Assembly: GCF_000251145.1 (NCBI RefSeq)
Contig: NZ_AIDW01000015.1
Location: 186,001 to 250,000, forward strand
Length of the DNA stretch: 64,000 nt
Source: Sphingomonas sp. PAMC 26621
GTDB taxonomy: Bacteria; Pseudomonadota; Alphaproteobacteria; Sphingomonadales; Sphingomonadaceae
Direction of reading: 5' to 3'
Below are positions 26,701 through 36,500 of the stretch, piece by piece; positions within the stretch are counted from its first letter, which is position 1; every line of letters begins with the position of its first letter. A program made the position numbers and the translations under genes. Under the pieces are notes generated by a model that did no database searches, had not been told where the DNA came from, and saw only the letters and a list, made by a program, of their open reading frames with translations.

Positions 26701-28197
26701 TTCCGACTTGGCGATGACCTCGAACCGGTCCCCGGCTTTGCCCACCGTCTCAGAGGACCCGAGGACGAGGACGCCGCCTTCGCGAAGCGCGAAATGGAAC
26801 AGCGAGATGACCTTGGCCTGCGCCTCGGGGTTCAGATAGATCAGCAGATTGCGGCAGGAGACGAGATCGATCTTCGAGAAGGGCGGGTCCGACAGCACGT
26901 CCTGGACGGTGAAGACGACGTCGCCACGCAAGCCGGTCGCCACCCGGTATCCGGCTTCGTCCCGGACGAAGAAGCGCGTCAACTGATCCGCGGGGACCGT
27001 ATTCTCGATATCGAAGGGATACAGCCCCTCACGCGCTATCGCGACCGCGTCCGGGTCGACGTCGGAGGCGAAGAGCTGGAGCTTGATATCGCGGCCGGAT
27101 GCCTTGATCGCGTCGCGGCACAGCATCCCGATCGAATAGGCCTCTTCGCCGGTGCTGCATCCGGCGACCCATATCCTGAGCGGCGTGCGCTCGGGCAGGA
27201 GCCGGACGAGGTCGGGAAGGATCGTCTGCGCCAGCGCATCGAAGATCGCGGGATCCCGAAAGAAGCGCGTCACGTTGATCAGCAGGTCCTTGGCGAGAAG
27301 ATCCCGCTCGGCCGGGTCGGTGCGCAGCAGCTCCAGATAGCCGGCAAAATTGCCGGGCGCGAGCGCGAGCAGCCCGATCCGCCGCTCGATCCGTCGTTCC
27401 AGCGTCCCCGTCTTGTACTGGCGGAAATCGTGCGCGGTCTTTTCGTTGAGGACGCCGATGATGTCGTTCAGGCTGGATGAAGACGGAGCGGCAAAGACGG
27501 TCGGCGCGGCGGGGAACTGCGCGATTGCGATCCGGCGCTCCGCCAGTGCGGCGGGAATGTCCTCGAGCGCAAGCACCCGATCGATCAATCCGGTGTCGAT
27601 CGCGCTCCGTGGCATTCCGTCGTAATCGGCCTCTTCCGGGTCCTGTGCGATCGCATAGCCCCCCGCGGCTTTCAGCGCGGCAAGCCCGCCGCTGCCGTCC
27701 GCGCCCGTTCCCGACAGGATCACGGCAATCACGTGGTGTCCGCGCTCCTTGGCCAACGATTCCAGCAGAACATCGAACGGCAGGCGCGCGCCATGGTTTG
27801 CCTGCTGCGGGGAAAGCGCCAGCGCGCCTTCGTGAACAGAAAGGTAGCGGCCTGGGGGAATGACATAGATATGGTCTGCGCAAATGGCACCACCATCGAC
27901 CGCTTCGTCGATCTTCATCGTGGTATGATCGGCCAACAGGTCGACCATCATGCTCTTGTGGAACGGATCAAGATGCACCACGATGATGAATGCCATACCC
28001 GAGGTCGGCGGTATCGCATCGAGCAGTCTCGATGCCGCCTCGAGCCCGCCCGATGAAGCGCCGATGGCGACAATCGGGATCGAGTCCGGAGGCCCTCTCG
28101 CGGCGACCGGGGCCGTACCTTTCTCCCGCCGCGGCGACGCGGGCTGAATTTCAGCGGTGGGCCGTGCATCCGCCAAGACTGTTTCATGTGCCGTCAT
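23725..28197 (-). CDS. CheB-CheR-PAS-histidine kinase-REC-REC-LuxR hybrid regulator
   Basis: One 1490-residue polypeptide carrying a whole signalling chain. Domains in order: CheB methylesterase at about 40-230 (IGASSGG, VVHLDPFH, GTGADGSGG); CheR methyltransferase at 244-500 (WVAGCSTGEEAYS; VTRFFRDPAIFDAL); a Gln/Glu-rich coiled coil at 669-750 (repeated NEELLTSKEELQSLNEEL); PAS at 752-860; HisKA with the phospho-acceptor in SHDLRQPLQSL near residue 892; HATPase with IRNLLGNAIKYT and WDTGIGIA; a receiver (VVVEDDPDV, LTDYNLPGG near 1178); a second receiver (YVVDDDPHV, LVDAHLTGMSG near 1312); and a FixJ/LuxR-type DNA-binding helix-turn-helix (LTGRQREVMDLVLAG, NIATDLGISQRTVENH near 1400-1440). 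CheB-CheR-PAS-kinase fusions are known in alphaproteobacteria; the added FixJ-like end would let the same chain bind DNA. No membrane segment is seen, so it is cytoplasmic. Confidence 0.93.
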   Translation of the reverse strand: MTAHETVLADARPTAEIQPASPRREKGTAPVAARGPPDSIPIVAIGASSGGLEAASRLLDAIPPTSGMAFIIVVHLDPFHKSMMVDLLADHTTMKIDEAVDGGAICADHIYVIPPGRYLSVHEGALALSPQQANHGARLPFDVLLESLAKERGHHVIAVILSGTGADGSGGLAALKAAGGYAIAQDPEEADYDGMPRSAIDTGLIDRVLALEDIPAALAERRIAIAQFPAAPTVFAAPSSSSLNDIIGVLNEKTAHDFRQYKTGTLERRIERRIGLLALAPGNFAGYLELLRTDPAERDLLAKDLLINVTRFFRDPAIFDALAQTILPDLVRLLPERTPLRIWVAGCSTGEEAYSIGMLCRDAIKASGRDIKLQLFASDVDPDAVAIAREGLYPFDIENTVPADQLTRFFVRDEAGYRVATGLRGDVVFTVQDVLSDPPFSKIDLVSCRNLLIYLNPEAQAKVISLFHFALREGGVLVLGSSETVGKAGDRFEVIAKSERFYRHVARGRTGNAGFSVSFGDSLPMPGTTDRSASPQRQSTLADICRRAVIATHAPAAILINRKRQCLYSMGPTDRYLRIPPGYASLDLLAMASPTLRTKLRLAIDKVSKAIPRVDGGRARVMQDGTAIWFRLDVQAVADGQDDMLLVCFVEEPGKSADAASSPNRGDAARVSELERELEATQAELQTSILNQETSSQEQKVINEEALSVNEEFQSTNEELLTSKEELQSLNEELTALNSQLQETLERQRLTSDDLQNVLYSTNVATLFLDMDLKIRFYTPAIKSVFNIIAGDIGRPIADLRSIATDPDLLGDARKVLADHALIDREISGPNGTWFLRRVFPYRAHDDAVEGVVITFADTTDRKITAKALEAAKIEADRANLAKSRFLAAASHDLRQPLQSLTLLQELLNQTVEGEKPRKLLSRQGQTLAAMSGMLNALLDINQIEAGVVEAKPAVFPIADVLDLLRDEFSYLAQARNLSLHILPSAALVLSDATLLTQMIRNLLGNAIKYTRKGRILLGCRRSGDTLRIEVWDTGIGIAADQLHAVFEEFHQIDNAARERSLGLGLGLSIVQRLGHLLGHAVDVRSQPDKGSVFTITLPCPAADPAGPVAGPSECDAAPSGHRRTCKIVVVEDDPDVVELLEQLLKSEGHIVKTASDAAAAISLVAGSAIKPELLLTDYNLPGGMDGIDLLRSLRASLPRGLPAIVLTGDISSEALARIAGQDCVQLSKPVKARDLTAAIEHLMAGALPSTWHVPGAGAITGGSVAYVVDDDPHVLTTIREVLEDDGRMVEDFPSAEAFLAAYRPGNDGCLLVDAHLTGMSGVALIEALRARGNHLPAILITGTSDIGLAVSAMRSGACDFIEKPVGRVELLASIARAIDQSHDLRLRDAAQEQAAAHVGELTGRQREVMDLVLAGHPSKNIATDLGISQRTVENHRAAVMHKMQAKSLPELARIAQAAADGKPANGSTPLPPSETPAATGATGQRPNET

Positions 28198-28491
28198 GAA
28201 AAGGGAAGTAGCACTGTCGTGGCACTTTTATCCTACGTATAGTTGCGTGATTCCAGAATTCGGCGTTGCGTCGTGCTGGCGTGAGTAGTTTCCGAGACTG
28301 ACGGCATGGATTTCTCCAGGTCATTATCGCGGTCGACCCTGGTGACAGCGCCGTTCACAATCGAGCACAGGTTCGCATTTATCGCCGATGGGCGGGCACG
28401 GAGGCTAGAGCGTGGACACGACAAGAGACTGCTTCCCCGAGGCCGGGTGGCCGCAGTCACCGGCAGTGAACCGGAATGTGACCAACCGTGG

Positions 28492-28893
28492 ATGTCGCGC
28501 GCATCCGGCAAGGCGCGTAAGACCGTGAGCCTTGGCCGGAAAATCCTCCTCGTCGAGGACGACGTACTGATCGCGATGGATCTTGCCGATCTGCTGAGCG
28601 CGATGGGGCATGACGTTTGCCATATCGCGTCGACCGAGGCGGATGCCGTCGAGGCCGCGGCGCGTTTGGCCCCCGATCTGATGATCGTCGATGGCAATCT
28701 TGCCGAGGGCAGTGGGGTGTCGGCGATGCGGCAGATCCTTGCCCGCGGTTTCGTGGCGCATTTCTACATCAGCGGGGATCCGAACCAGCTCCTGAAGGCG
28801 GTCCCGGACGCGGTGGTTCTGGCCAAGCCGTTCACCATGCATGCCCTGGCGAACGGGATGGCCAAGGCCGCGCTTGGCCCCCGCCGCAATTGA
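28492..28893 (+). CDS. Single-domain response regulator
   Basis: A 133-residue CheY-like receiver without an output domain. Acidic pocket and phospho-acceptor: ILLVEDDVLIAMDLADLL near residue 14 and DLMIVDGNLAEGSG, with the acceptor Asp near residue 60; YISGDP supplies the conserved Ser/Thr position and VLAKPF the Lys. Start taken at the ATG giving MSRASGKARK; a GTG at 28525 closer to the fold is possible. It is divergent from the hybrid kinase across a 294-bp region that probably holds both promoters. It may serve as a phosphate sink or diffusible partner of that kinase. Confidence 0.85.
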   Translation: MSRASGKARKTVSLGRKILLVEDDVLIAMDLADLLSAMGHDVCHIASTEADAVEAAARLAPDLMIVDGNLAEGSGVSAMRQILARGFVAHFYISGDPNQLLKAVPDAVVLAKPFTMHALANGMAKAALGPRRN

Positions 28894-29041
28894 CCGCTCG
28901 CCACGGGCGCGGTCGCGCGGAGAGCTCCCGAAGACAGGTCTATGAGTAGATTCCGGTACTGCCCGCGGACGCGCCGACACGGTAGCCCGATTGCTCGTAC
29001 CCTCCCGTGAACCGGTCGGCTTCTTCTGCAAGGATCTTGAG

Positions 29042-29710
29042 ATGACCCAAGACATTCCGGCGATGGCCCCGCCCGTACGGCATGTCGTCGTCCTCTGTCA
29101 TCCCGACCCCGAGACCTTCAACCGGGCGATCGCGGAGACCTATTGCGCCGCCGTCCGCGCAGCCGGCCACGACGTCGTCTTTCGCGATCTCTACGCGATC
29201 GGCTTCGATCCGGTCCTGAAGACGTACGAACGACCGACGCTTGCCGGGTTCCAGCGTGCGTCCGACGTGGCGCGCGAACTTGCGTTGATCAGCCAGGGGG
29301 ACGTTTTCGTCCTGATCTACCCGATCTGGTTCGGCTCGGCGCCAGCCATGATGAAGGGCTATGTCGAACGGGTGCTGGGGGCCGGGGTCGATCCGCAGGC
29401 GATCCAGCGCAACGATGCAAGCGCACTGCTGGGGGGCAAACGGTTGCTCAGCTTCACGACGTCTGCGACACAAACACTCTGGCTCGATGCACAGGGGGAA
29501 GGGCAGGCGCTGCGCACCGTCTTCGACCGGTACCTCGTTTCTGCTTTCGGCATGCATTCCCAAAGGCACGTCCATCTGGGCCACATCACCTGCCAGCAGA
29601 GCGGGCGTTTCGCCCGACAGGATCTCTCTCAGGTCGAGGAAGAGGCACGACGGATCTGCGACGAGCTTCGAGATCCGACGAACGCCCGCGACCTTGCCTG
29701 CGTGGCCTGA
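29042..29710 (+). CDS. NAD(P)H quinone oxidoreductase, flavodoxin-like fold
   Basis: A 222-residue protein of the NQO1/KefF/MdaB flavodoxin-like family, which uses FMN or FAD to reduce quinones by two electrons. The start ATG is 8 nt after AAGGA. The flavin-phosphate loop is VVLCHPDPETFNRAIAE near residue 16, then VVFRDLYAIGFDP, VLIYPIWFGSAPAMMKGYVE near residue 85 (typical P-W-wF-G-s-pa-lk motif) and LLSFTTSATQTLW near residue 127. It probably protects against quinone or electrophile stress; its neighbours are unrelated. Confidence 0.88.
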   Translation: MTQDIPAMAPPVRHVVVLCHPDPETFNRAIAETYCAAVRAAGHDVVFRDLYAIGFDPVLKTYERPTLAGFQRASDVARELALISQGDVFVLIYPIWFGSAPAMMKGYVERVLGAGVDPQAIQRNDASALLGGKRLLSFTTSATQTLWLDAQGEGQALRTVFDRYLVSAFGMHSQRHVHLGHITCQQSGRFARQDLSQVEEEARRICDELRDPTNARDLACVA

Positions 29711-31549
<1,839 letters not shown>

Positions 31550-31577
31550 CCGGGACGCGCGCCGTAACGCGTCCCGG
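31550..31577. terminator. Bidirectional terminator hairpin
   Basis: Perfect 10-bp arms CCGGGACGCG and CGCGTCCCGG with an 8-nt loop lie between the convergent CoA-transferase and oleate hydratase genes, starting right at the CoA-transferase stop codon. A short A/T stretch follows. It can serve both strands. Confidence 0.75.
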
Positions 31578-31592
31578 TTAAGAGGCTGGCCG

Positions 31593-33164
31593 CTAGCGGT
31601 GGAGCGTCCGGATCGCGTCCACGATCACCTTGGGACTGTGCAGGCCTTCGTACACGGGGGGCGGGGCCTTATCGAGCTTGAGCAGCGTGTAGACCGCCGT
31701 CATCGCGCAGCGGATCGAATATTCGACCGTGAACACGACGTCGTCGGGCTGCTCGGCAAACTGGCCGATGAAGGCGAGATTGGTCGATCCGGTCGGCACC
31801 ACCAGCGGCCGGTCGCCTGCCTTGCGGGGCATGAACTGGCTGGTGATATACGGCATCGCGCACGGGATGCAGATGGATGCCGCAAGCACCGCCGCGCTGT
31901 CGGGCGCGCTGAAGCGCAGATGGCCGAGCACTTCCTCCAGGATCTCCGCGCCGGTGCACTTGACCAGCGGCTTCTTGACGTAATCGCCGGGGCGATCGTG
32001 GAACAGGCCATAGCCCCACCATACCGCGACACCCTCGGGCTGGTCCGGGAAGAACGGCTGGTGATAAATCGACAGCGTCAGCAGCCAAGCCGACTGCTTG
32101 AAGGTGATCAGCCCGCCGGTCCCCGCCGCGCTCCCGCTGAACCGCTCCATCAGTTCCAGGAACAACGGGTCCTTGACCGTGACGGTGAAGGAGATCCACG
32201 AACTCTCCTCGACGTTGCGGTTGAACGCGGCCGGATTGCCGAACGCCGGACGCCCCTCGGCGAGCTTTTCCCACAGCTTCCATGCGCCCGAATGGTTGCT
32301 CGTATCGAGGCCGGGAGCCTTGGTCATCGACCCGAAAGCCTTGTCCGCGGTCATCGAGCCGTTGGTGACGAATACTAGGTCGCCCTGCTTGACCGGAATT
32401 GCCTCCGGGCCGTCGGCGGTCAGCGTCGAGATGCTCGTCACGGTGACTGCGCCGCTGCCCGCGGCGAAGCCGAGGTCCTCGACGCGGACGCCGTGGCGGA
32501 ACTGGACGCCGCGGTCCTTCAGCCAGTTCATGAGCGGGACGATCATGCTGTCATACTGGTTGTAGACGGTGCGATAGATGTCGTGCTGCACGTCGATCGT
32601 CGAGAAATGGTGGACGAACCGGCGCAGGTAGCGGCGGAATTCGATCGCGCTGTGCCACGGTTCGAACGCGAACAGCGTGCACCATTCCATCCAGAAATTG
32701 GTTTCGAAGAAATGGGGCGTGAAGCAATCGGTGATGCGCTTGTCGTCGAGTAGGCTCTCGGGCTCGCCGATCAGCGTGACGAGGTTGATCCGGTCATGCT
32801 CGTTGAAGCGCATGGAATGCGCGTCGGGCACGCTGCCGTCGCGATTGACCAGCCGGACCTTGTTGTCCCACGGCCATTTCGCAGCGGCGCGGTTGGTTTC
32901 CTCGGTCACCGATATCATCGGGTCGGTGGCCGAGGGGATCCCGTCGAACAGGTCGAAGGTGCATTGGTACATCGCCTCGAACATGCGGCTGCCGCTCATG
33001 AAATAGCCGTCTTCCGCGGTTCCGTGCGCGTCGAATGCGCCGCCGGTCTGGTGGCTTTCCTCGAGGATCGTGATGTCCTTGCCCGCGACGTCGCCGTCGC
33101 GCAGCAGGATCGCCGCCCCCGCAAGCGAGGCGATGCCGCTGCCGACGAATGTATAGCTGCTCAT
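31593..33164 (-). CDS. ohyA: Oleate hydratase (MCRA family)
   Basis: A 523-residue FAD-dependent fatty-acid hydratase that adds water to the cis-9 double bond of oleate and similar acids. The nucleotide-binding N-terminus is VGSGIASLAGAAILLRDG near residue 6, and GGAFDAHG and YFMSGSRMFEAMYQCTFDLF near residue 55 are family signatures. FETNFWMEWCTLFAFEPWHS near residue 155, RTVYNQYDSMIVPLMNWLK near residue 200 and the C-terminal STNLAFIGQFAEQPDDVVF near residue 463 also match. In other bacteria these enzymes detoxify host or environmental unsaturated fatty acids; no signal peptide is present. No linked lipid genes are seen, and it appears monocistronic. Confidence 0.93.
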   Translation of the reverse strand: MSSYTFVGSGIASLAGAAILLRDGDVAGKDITILEESHQTGGAFDAHGTAEDGYFMSGSRMFEAMYQCTFDLFDGIPSATDPMISVTEETNRAAAKWPWDNKVRLVNRDGSVPDAHSMRFNEHDRINLVTLIGEPESLLDDKRITDCFTPHFFETNFWMEWCTLFAFEPWHSAIEFRRYLRRFVHHFSTIDVQHDIYRTVYNQYDSMIVPLMNWLKDRGVQFRHGVRVEDLGFAAGSGAVTVTSISTLTADGPEAIPVKQGDLVFVTNGSMTADKAFGSMTKAPGLDTSNHSGAWKLWEKLAEGRPAFGNPAAFNRNVEESSWISFTVTVKDPLFLELMERFSGSAAGTGGLITFKQSAWLLTLSIYHQPFFPDQPEGVAVWWGYGLFHDRPGDYVKKPLVKCTGAEILEEVLGHLRFSAPDSAAVLAASICIPCAMPYITSQFMPRKAGDRPLVVPTGSTNLAFIGQFAEQPDDVVFTVEYSIRCAMTAVYTLLKLDKAPPPVYEGLHSPKVIVDAIRTLHR

Positions 33165-33276
33165 GAAATACCGATCCTTTGTCCGAAGGATGCGGGCGTA
33201 GGGCCGTTCCCGGACTCCGGGCAGCGTCGGAAACTACGCACGGCGCCGCCCCCGATGGCGGTCGCTTGATCGACCG

Positions 33277-34239
33277 TCAGAACGCCAGCGCGACGGCGAT
33301 CTGCGGGGCAACATAGGCGGGGGTATTGCGGCCCGCGACGGACATCTCGACCCCCGCGATGAGCCCGGCGCGCGCCGACCAGTTATATTCGAGCGCTGGC
33401 GCCAGGATCGTGCGCGATGCGCGCAGGCCCGTGGTGCGCATCGCCGTACCGCTTGCGTCGACGCCCGACAGGTCCGAACGGCGGGCATCGCTGCGCACTA
33501 GATCGAGCGCAATCACCCAGCGCTGGTCAAGCGCGTAGCCGGCGGCCAAACCGACCTGCGCGGACACGCCCGGTGTGGCGTGGCCGGCGAAGCCATCCGC
33601 CGTTCCGTAGACGCTCAGGTCGCGAACGTCCGCCGCTGCCAGCGCCTCGGTGACGGAGGCGAAGAGACGGATGCGAACCGGGTGGCCGCCCTTGGTGTCG
33701 AACAGCGATTCGACGACGATGCCCTGCTTGGCCAGCAGCGCGCCCGTGCCGAGACCGTCGAGCACGGTCGTCAGGTGATCGTAGCGACCGATCGGCAGCA
33801 CCATGCCCGCGCTCGCCGTGATCGAGGGCGATCCGGTTCGGCCATTCTCGTCCCTCAGCCGATATTCCAGCTCGACCGGCAGGTCGGCGATCCCGAGACC
33901 GCGTCGATCATGGCCATCGGTCACGCGGACCGCCGTCGGCAGCGCCTGGAAGCTCAGCCGGTCGGTGAGCGCGTATTTCACGACCGTCACCGACTGCAGC
34001 TGATGCACGCCGTCGCCGCCGGGGTGGCGATGGCCGTGGTCGTCATAGCGTCCGGTATCGATCTTGTAGATGAGATAAGGTTCGATCGCGAGCGTCCCGG
34101 CGGTCGACAAGGCTGGCGACGACGCCTCGAGCGAGCCGGTGAACCACTGGTTGCGAACCGCCAGATCCGCATCCTTCGCCAGCGCCGCGCCGGGCAATCC
34201 CAACGCGCAAAGCGCGAGTATTGCGCGCGCCGTCCTCAT
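33277..34239 (-). CDS. Outer-membrane beta-barrel protein (MetA-pathway phenol-degradation type)
   Basis: A 320-residue exported protein with signal peptide MRTARAILALCALGLPGAAL ending at ALAKD. The rest is alternating beta-strand sequence (LAIEPYLIYKI, YALTDRLSFQALPTAVRV, LPVELEYRLRDENGRTGSPS, TILAPALEYNWSARAGLIAG) ending in VALAF with a terminal Phe, as in outer-membrane barrels. It resembles the putative MetA-pathway phenol degradation transporter-like group (PF13557), whose real function is mostly unknown. The start overlaps the marC stop (ATGA), so it is the last gene of the operon. Confidence 0.7.
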   Translation of the reverse strand: MRTARAILALCALGLPGAALAKDADLAVRNQWFTGSLEASSPALSTAGTLAIEPYLIYKIDTGRYDDHGHRHPGGDGVHQLQSVTVVKYALTDRLSFQALPTAVRVTDGHDRRGLGIADLPVELEYRLRDENGRTGSPSITASAGMVLPIGRYDHLTTVLDGLGTGALLAKQGIVVESLFDTKGGHPVRIRLFASVTEALAAADVRDLSVYGTADGFAGHATPGVSAQVGLAAGYALDQRWVIALDLVRSDARRSDLSGVDASGTAMRTTGLRASRTILAPALEYNWSARAGLIAGVEMSVAGRNTPAYVAPQIAVALAF

Positions 34240-34919
34240 CGCCCGCCGAGCCCCGGGAACAGCACGACCAGCGCGCCCGCCATGCCGCCGACCGCAATCG
34301 CGACGACGAGCAGACCGAAGATCTTTTCGGTGATCAGCAGGGCCTTCTCCCCGATCGCGCGGGTGATCGGCGCGGCCAGGAAATCGAGCGCGACGATGAT
34401 CGCCGCATTCGCGAGGATCGCGACCATCGCGGCGAGATAGACCGGGCGGCTGCCGCTGCCCCACGCGATGATGACCGACAGCACCCCCGGTCCGGCGTAG
34501 ATGGGGAACCCCAGCGGCAGGATTCCCACGGATGTGGGCGAGGGCGCGACGGCATGATGCGCGGCCGCCGCCACGTGCGTGTTGGACGCGCGGTGGTGGT
34601 GGCTGCGCGCAGGTGTCGCCTCGCTCGGGGTCGGCGCGTTGAGCATTTGCCAGCCGATCACGCCGATCACCGCCATTCCCGCCACGCGCAACGCGGCCAC
34701 GCTGACCCCGAAGACCCCGAGCGCGGCATTGCCGATGAACAGCGCGAGCAATCCCGCGACGACATAGGTCGCCGCCGTGACCAGCGCGGTGCGACGCTGG
34801 TCGCCGGCTGTCTGGCCGGCGGTGGCGGCGACGAACAAGGGCAGGACCGCGATCGGCGCGGTGATCGCGAACAGGCCGACGGTCATCGTCACCAGCGCGC
34901 TGGAGTCGAGCGCACTCAT
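34236..34919 (-). CDS. MarC-family integral membrane protein
   Basis: A 227-residue protein with six predicted membrane helices and the MarC (UPF0056) pattern: an initial helix with FAITAPIAVLPLFVAAT, a central QMLNAPTP followed by a His-rich loop (RSHHHRASNTHVAAAAHH), then PLGFPIYAGPGVLSVIIAWG and a C-terminal GEKALLITEKIFGLLVVAIA. Molecular function in this family is unresolved despite the historic link to antibiotic resistance. It overlaps the antiporter stop by ATGA upstream and the barrel gene downstream, so the three are translationally coupled. Confidence 0.88.
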   Translation of the reverse strand: MSALDSSALVTMTVGLFAITAPIAVLPLFVAATAGQTAGDQRRTALVTAATYVVAGLLALFIGNAALGVFGVSVAALRVAGMAVIGVIGWQMLNAPTPSEATPARSHHHRASNTHVAAAAHHAVAPSPTSVGILPLGFPIYAGPGVLSVIIAWGSGSRPVYLAAMVAILANAAIIVALDFLAAPITRAIGEKALLITEKIFGLLVVAIAVGGMAGALVVLFPGLGGR

Positions 34920-36436
34920 GCGGCGGTTTCGAACGGTTCGAAGTCCGATTCCGCTGCTTTCCAGTCGGGCTTGTGGAAGGCGTAGATCACGAACGGGATC
35001 GCGAGGAAGAACACCGACCCGATCACCAGCGCACCGACGTAGAGCACCGGACTGCCGGTGCTGATCTGCGCCGGCGGAATGAAGCTGAACCCCAGCGCGA
35101 CGAGCGCCCCGGCAAGCCCCACCAGCCCGACCAGCCACATGCCGACATTCCCGCCGGGAATGCGAAACGGGCGGACCCGGTCTGGCTGTGTGTAGCGCAA
35201 CCGGATCGCGGCGACGTAGAGCAGGACGTACATCACCAGATAGATGATCGTCGCCATCTGGCTGAGCAGTTGATAGGCGGATTCGACCGACGGCAGCACC
35301 GTGAAAGCGACGCACAGCAGCGTGACGAGTACGCCTTGCAGGATCAGGATCGCGACCGGAATGCCGTGCGCGTTGGTCTTTTGCAGGACATGCGGCAGAT
35401 ACCCCGCCTTGCCGACCGCGAGCAGCCCGGTCGACGGCCCGGCGACAATCACGCTGACCTGGCCCAGCACGCCGAACGCCAGCATCGCCGCCATCACATT
35501 GCCGAGCCACGGCAGCCCGAACGCCGCCCACAGTTCGTTATAGGCGACGAGCAACCCGCGGTTGATATCGATCGCCTCGCGCGGAATGACCGCGCCGACC
35601 GCAAGCGTGCCGAGCACGAAGATCACCACGACCATCACCGTCGCGATCAGCACCGAAAGCGGATAATTGCGCGTCGGGTTCTTCAGGTCCTGGACATGGA
35701 CCGCCTGCATCTCCATCCCCGCGAAATAGAGGAAGACGCTGGCGGCCAGCACCATGTTGTGAAAATCGCTGAAATCGGGGATCAGGCTGGCGTGCAGGTC
35801 GAGGTGCATCGGTTTGCCGGCCGCGACATAGGCCACGCCGAGCGCGATCAGGATCGCGCCGGGGATGATCGTCCCGAACAGGCCGCCGAGCGAACTCAGC
35901 CGGGTCGACGCCGCCATGCCGCGGAAGGTGACCAGCGTCACAAACCAATAGACTGCGAGCAGGACGAGGATCGTGTAGAGCTTGTTGTCGGCAAGCGCTT
36001 GGTCGAACGCGGGCGGCCACCAGATATAGGCGAGCGCGGCGGCAGCGAAGATCAGCACGGTCGGGAACCAGATTACCACCGCCTGCCATTGATAATAGAT
36101 CGCCGCAAAACCCCAGCGCGGGCCGAACGCCTCGCCGATCCAGCGGAACACCCCGCCCTGCTTGGGGAAGGTCGCGGCGAGCTCGGCGGCGACCAGCGAT
36201 ACGGGCACCAGGAAGACGATCGCGGCGAACAGGTAATAAAAGATCGACGCCATGCCATATTCGGCTTGCGCCGGCATGCCGCGCAGGCTGACGATCGTCG
36301 TCACGTTCATGACCGCGAACGCCATCATGCCGATGACGATGCTGGGTTGCGGCTTGGTCCGGCCGCCATGCGCGAGCCACCCCGCAGCTTTGGGCTTGCC
36401 GCCGGGGACGGCGGCGGGGGGCGAGGGCTCGGTCAT
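34916..36436 (-). CDS. APC-family amino-acid permease/antiporter (GadC-like)
   Basis: A 506-residue amino-acid-polyamine-organocation transporter with 12 hydrophobic segments. Signature segments are MMAFAVMNVTTIVSLRGMP near residue 36 (unwound helix 1), FPKQGGVFRWIGEAFGPRWG near residue 83 (glutamate:GABA-antiporter pattern), VFLYFAGMEMQAVHVQDLKN near residue 235, and VSVIVAGPSTGLLAVGKAGY near residue 325. Start taken at MTEPSPPAA; an in-frame start 24 bp upstream exists. Just upstream is a fragment of a PLP-dependent amino-acid decarboxylase, and such decarboxylase/antiporter pairs exchange an amino acid for its amine and consume protons. With the decarboxylase broken, the antiporter has probably lost its partner. 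Confidence 0.88.
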   Translation of the reverse strand: MTEPSPPAAVPGGKPKAAGWLAHGGRTKPQPSIVIGMMAFAVMNVTTIVSLRGMPAQAEYGMASIFYYLFAAIVFLVPVSLVAAELAATFPKQGGVFRWIGEAFGPRWGFAAIYYQWQAVVIWFPTVLIFAAAALAYIWWPPAFDQALADNKLYTILVLLAVYWFVTLVTFRGMAASTRLSSLGGLFGTIIPGAILIALGVAYVAAGKPMHLDLHASLIPDFSDFHNMVLAASVFLYFAGMEMQAVHVQDLKNPTRNYPLSVLIATVMVVVIFVLGTLAVGAVIPREAIDINRGLLVAYNELWAAFGLPWLGNVMAAMLAFGVLGQVSVIVAGPSTGLLAVGKAGYLPHVLQKTNAHGIPVAILILQGVLVTLLCVAFTVLPSVESAYQLLSQMATIIYLVMYVLLYVAAIRLRYTQPDRVRPFRIPGGNVGMWLVGLVGLAGALVALGFSFIPPAQISTGSPVLYVGALVIGSVFFLAIPFVIYAFHKPDWKAAESDFEPFETAA

Positions 36437-36500
36437 GCAAACAGCCTTGAAAGGGGGCACCGCCGACTGTGGCCGGCGGCGCGAAAGGTCGAACGAAAGG

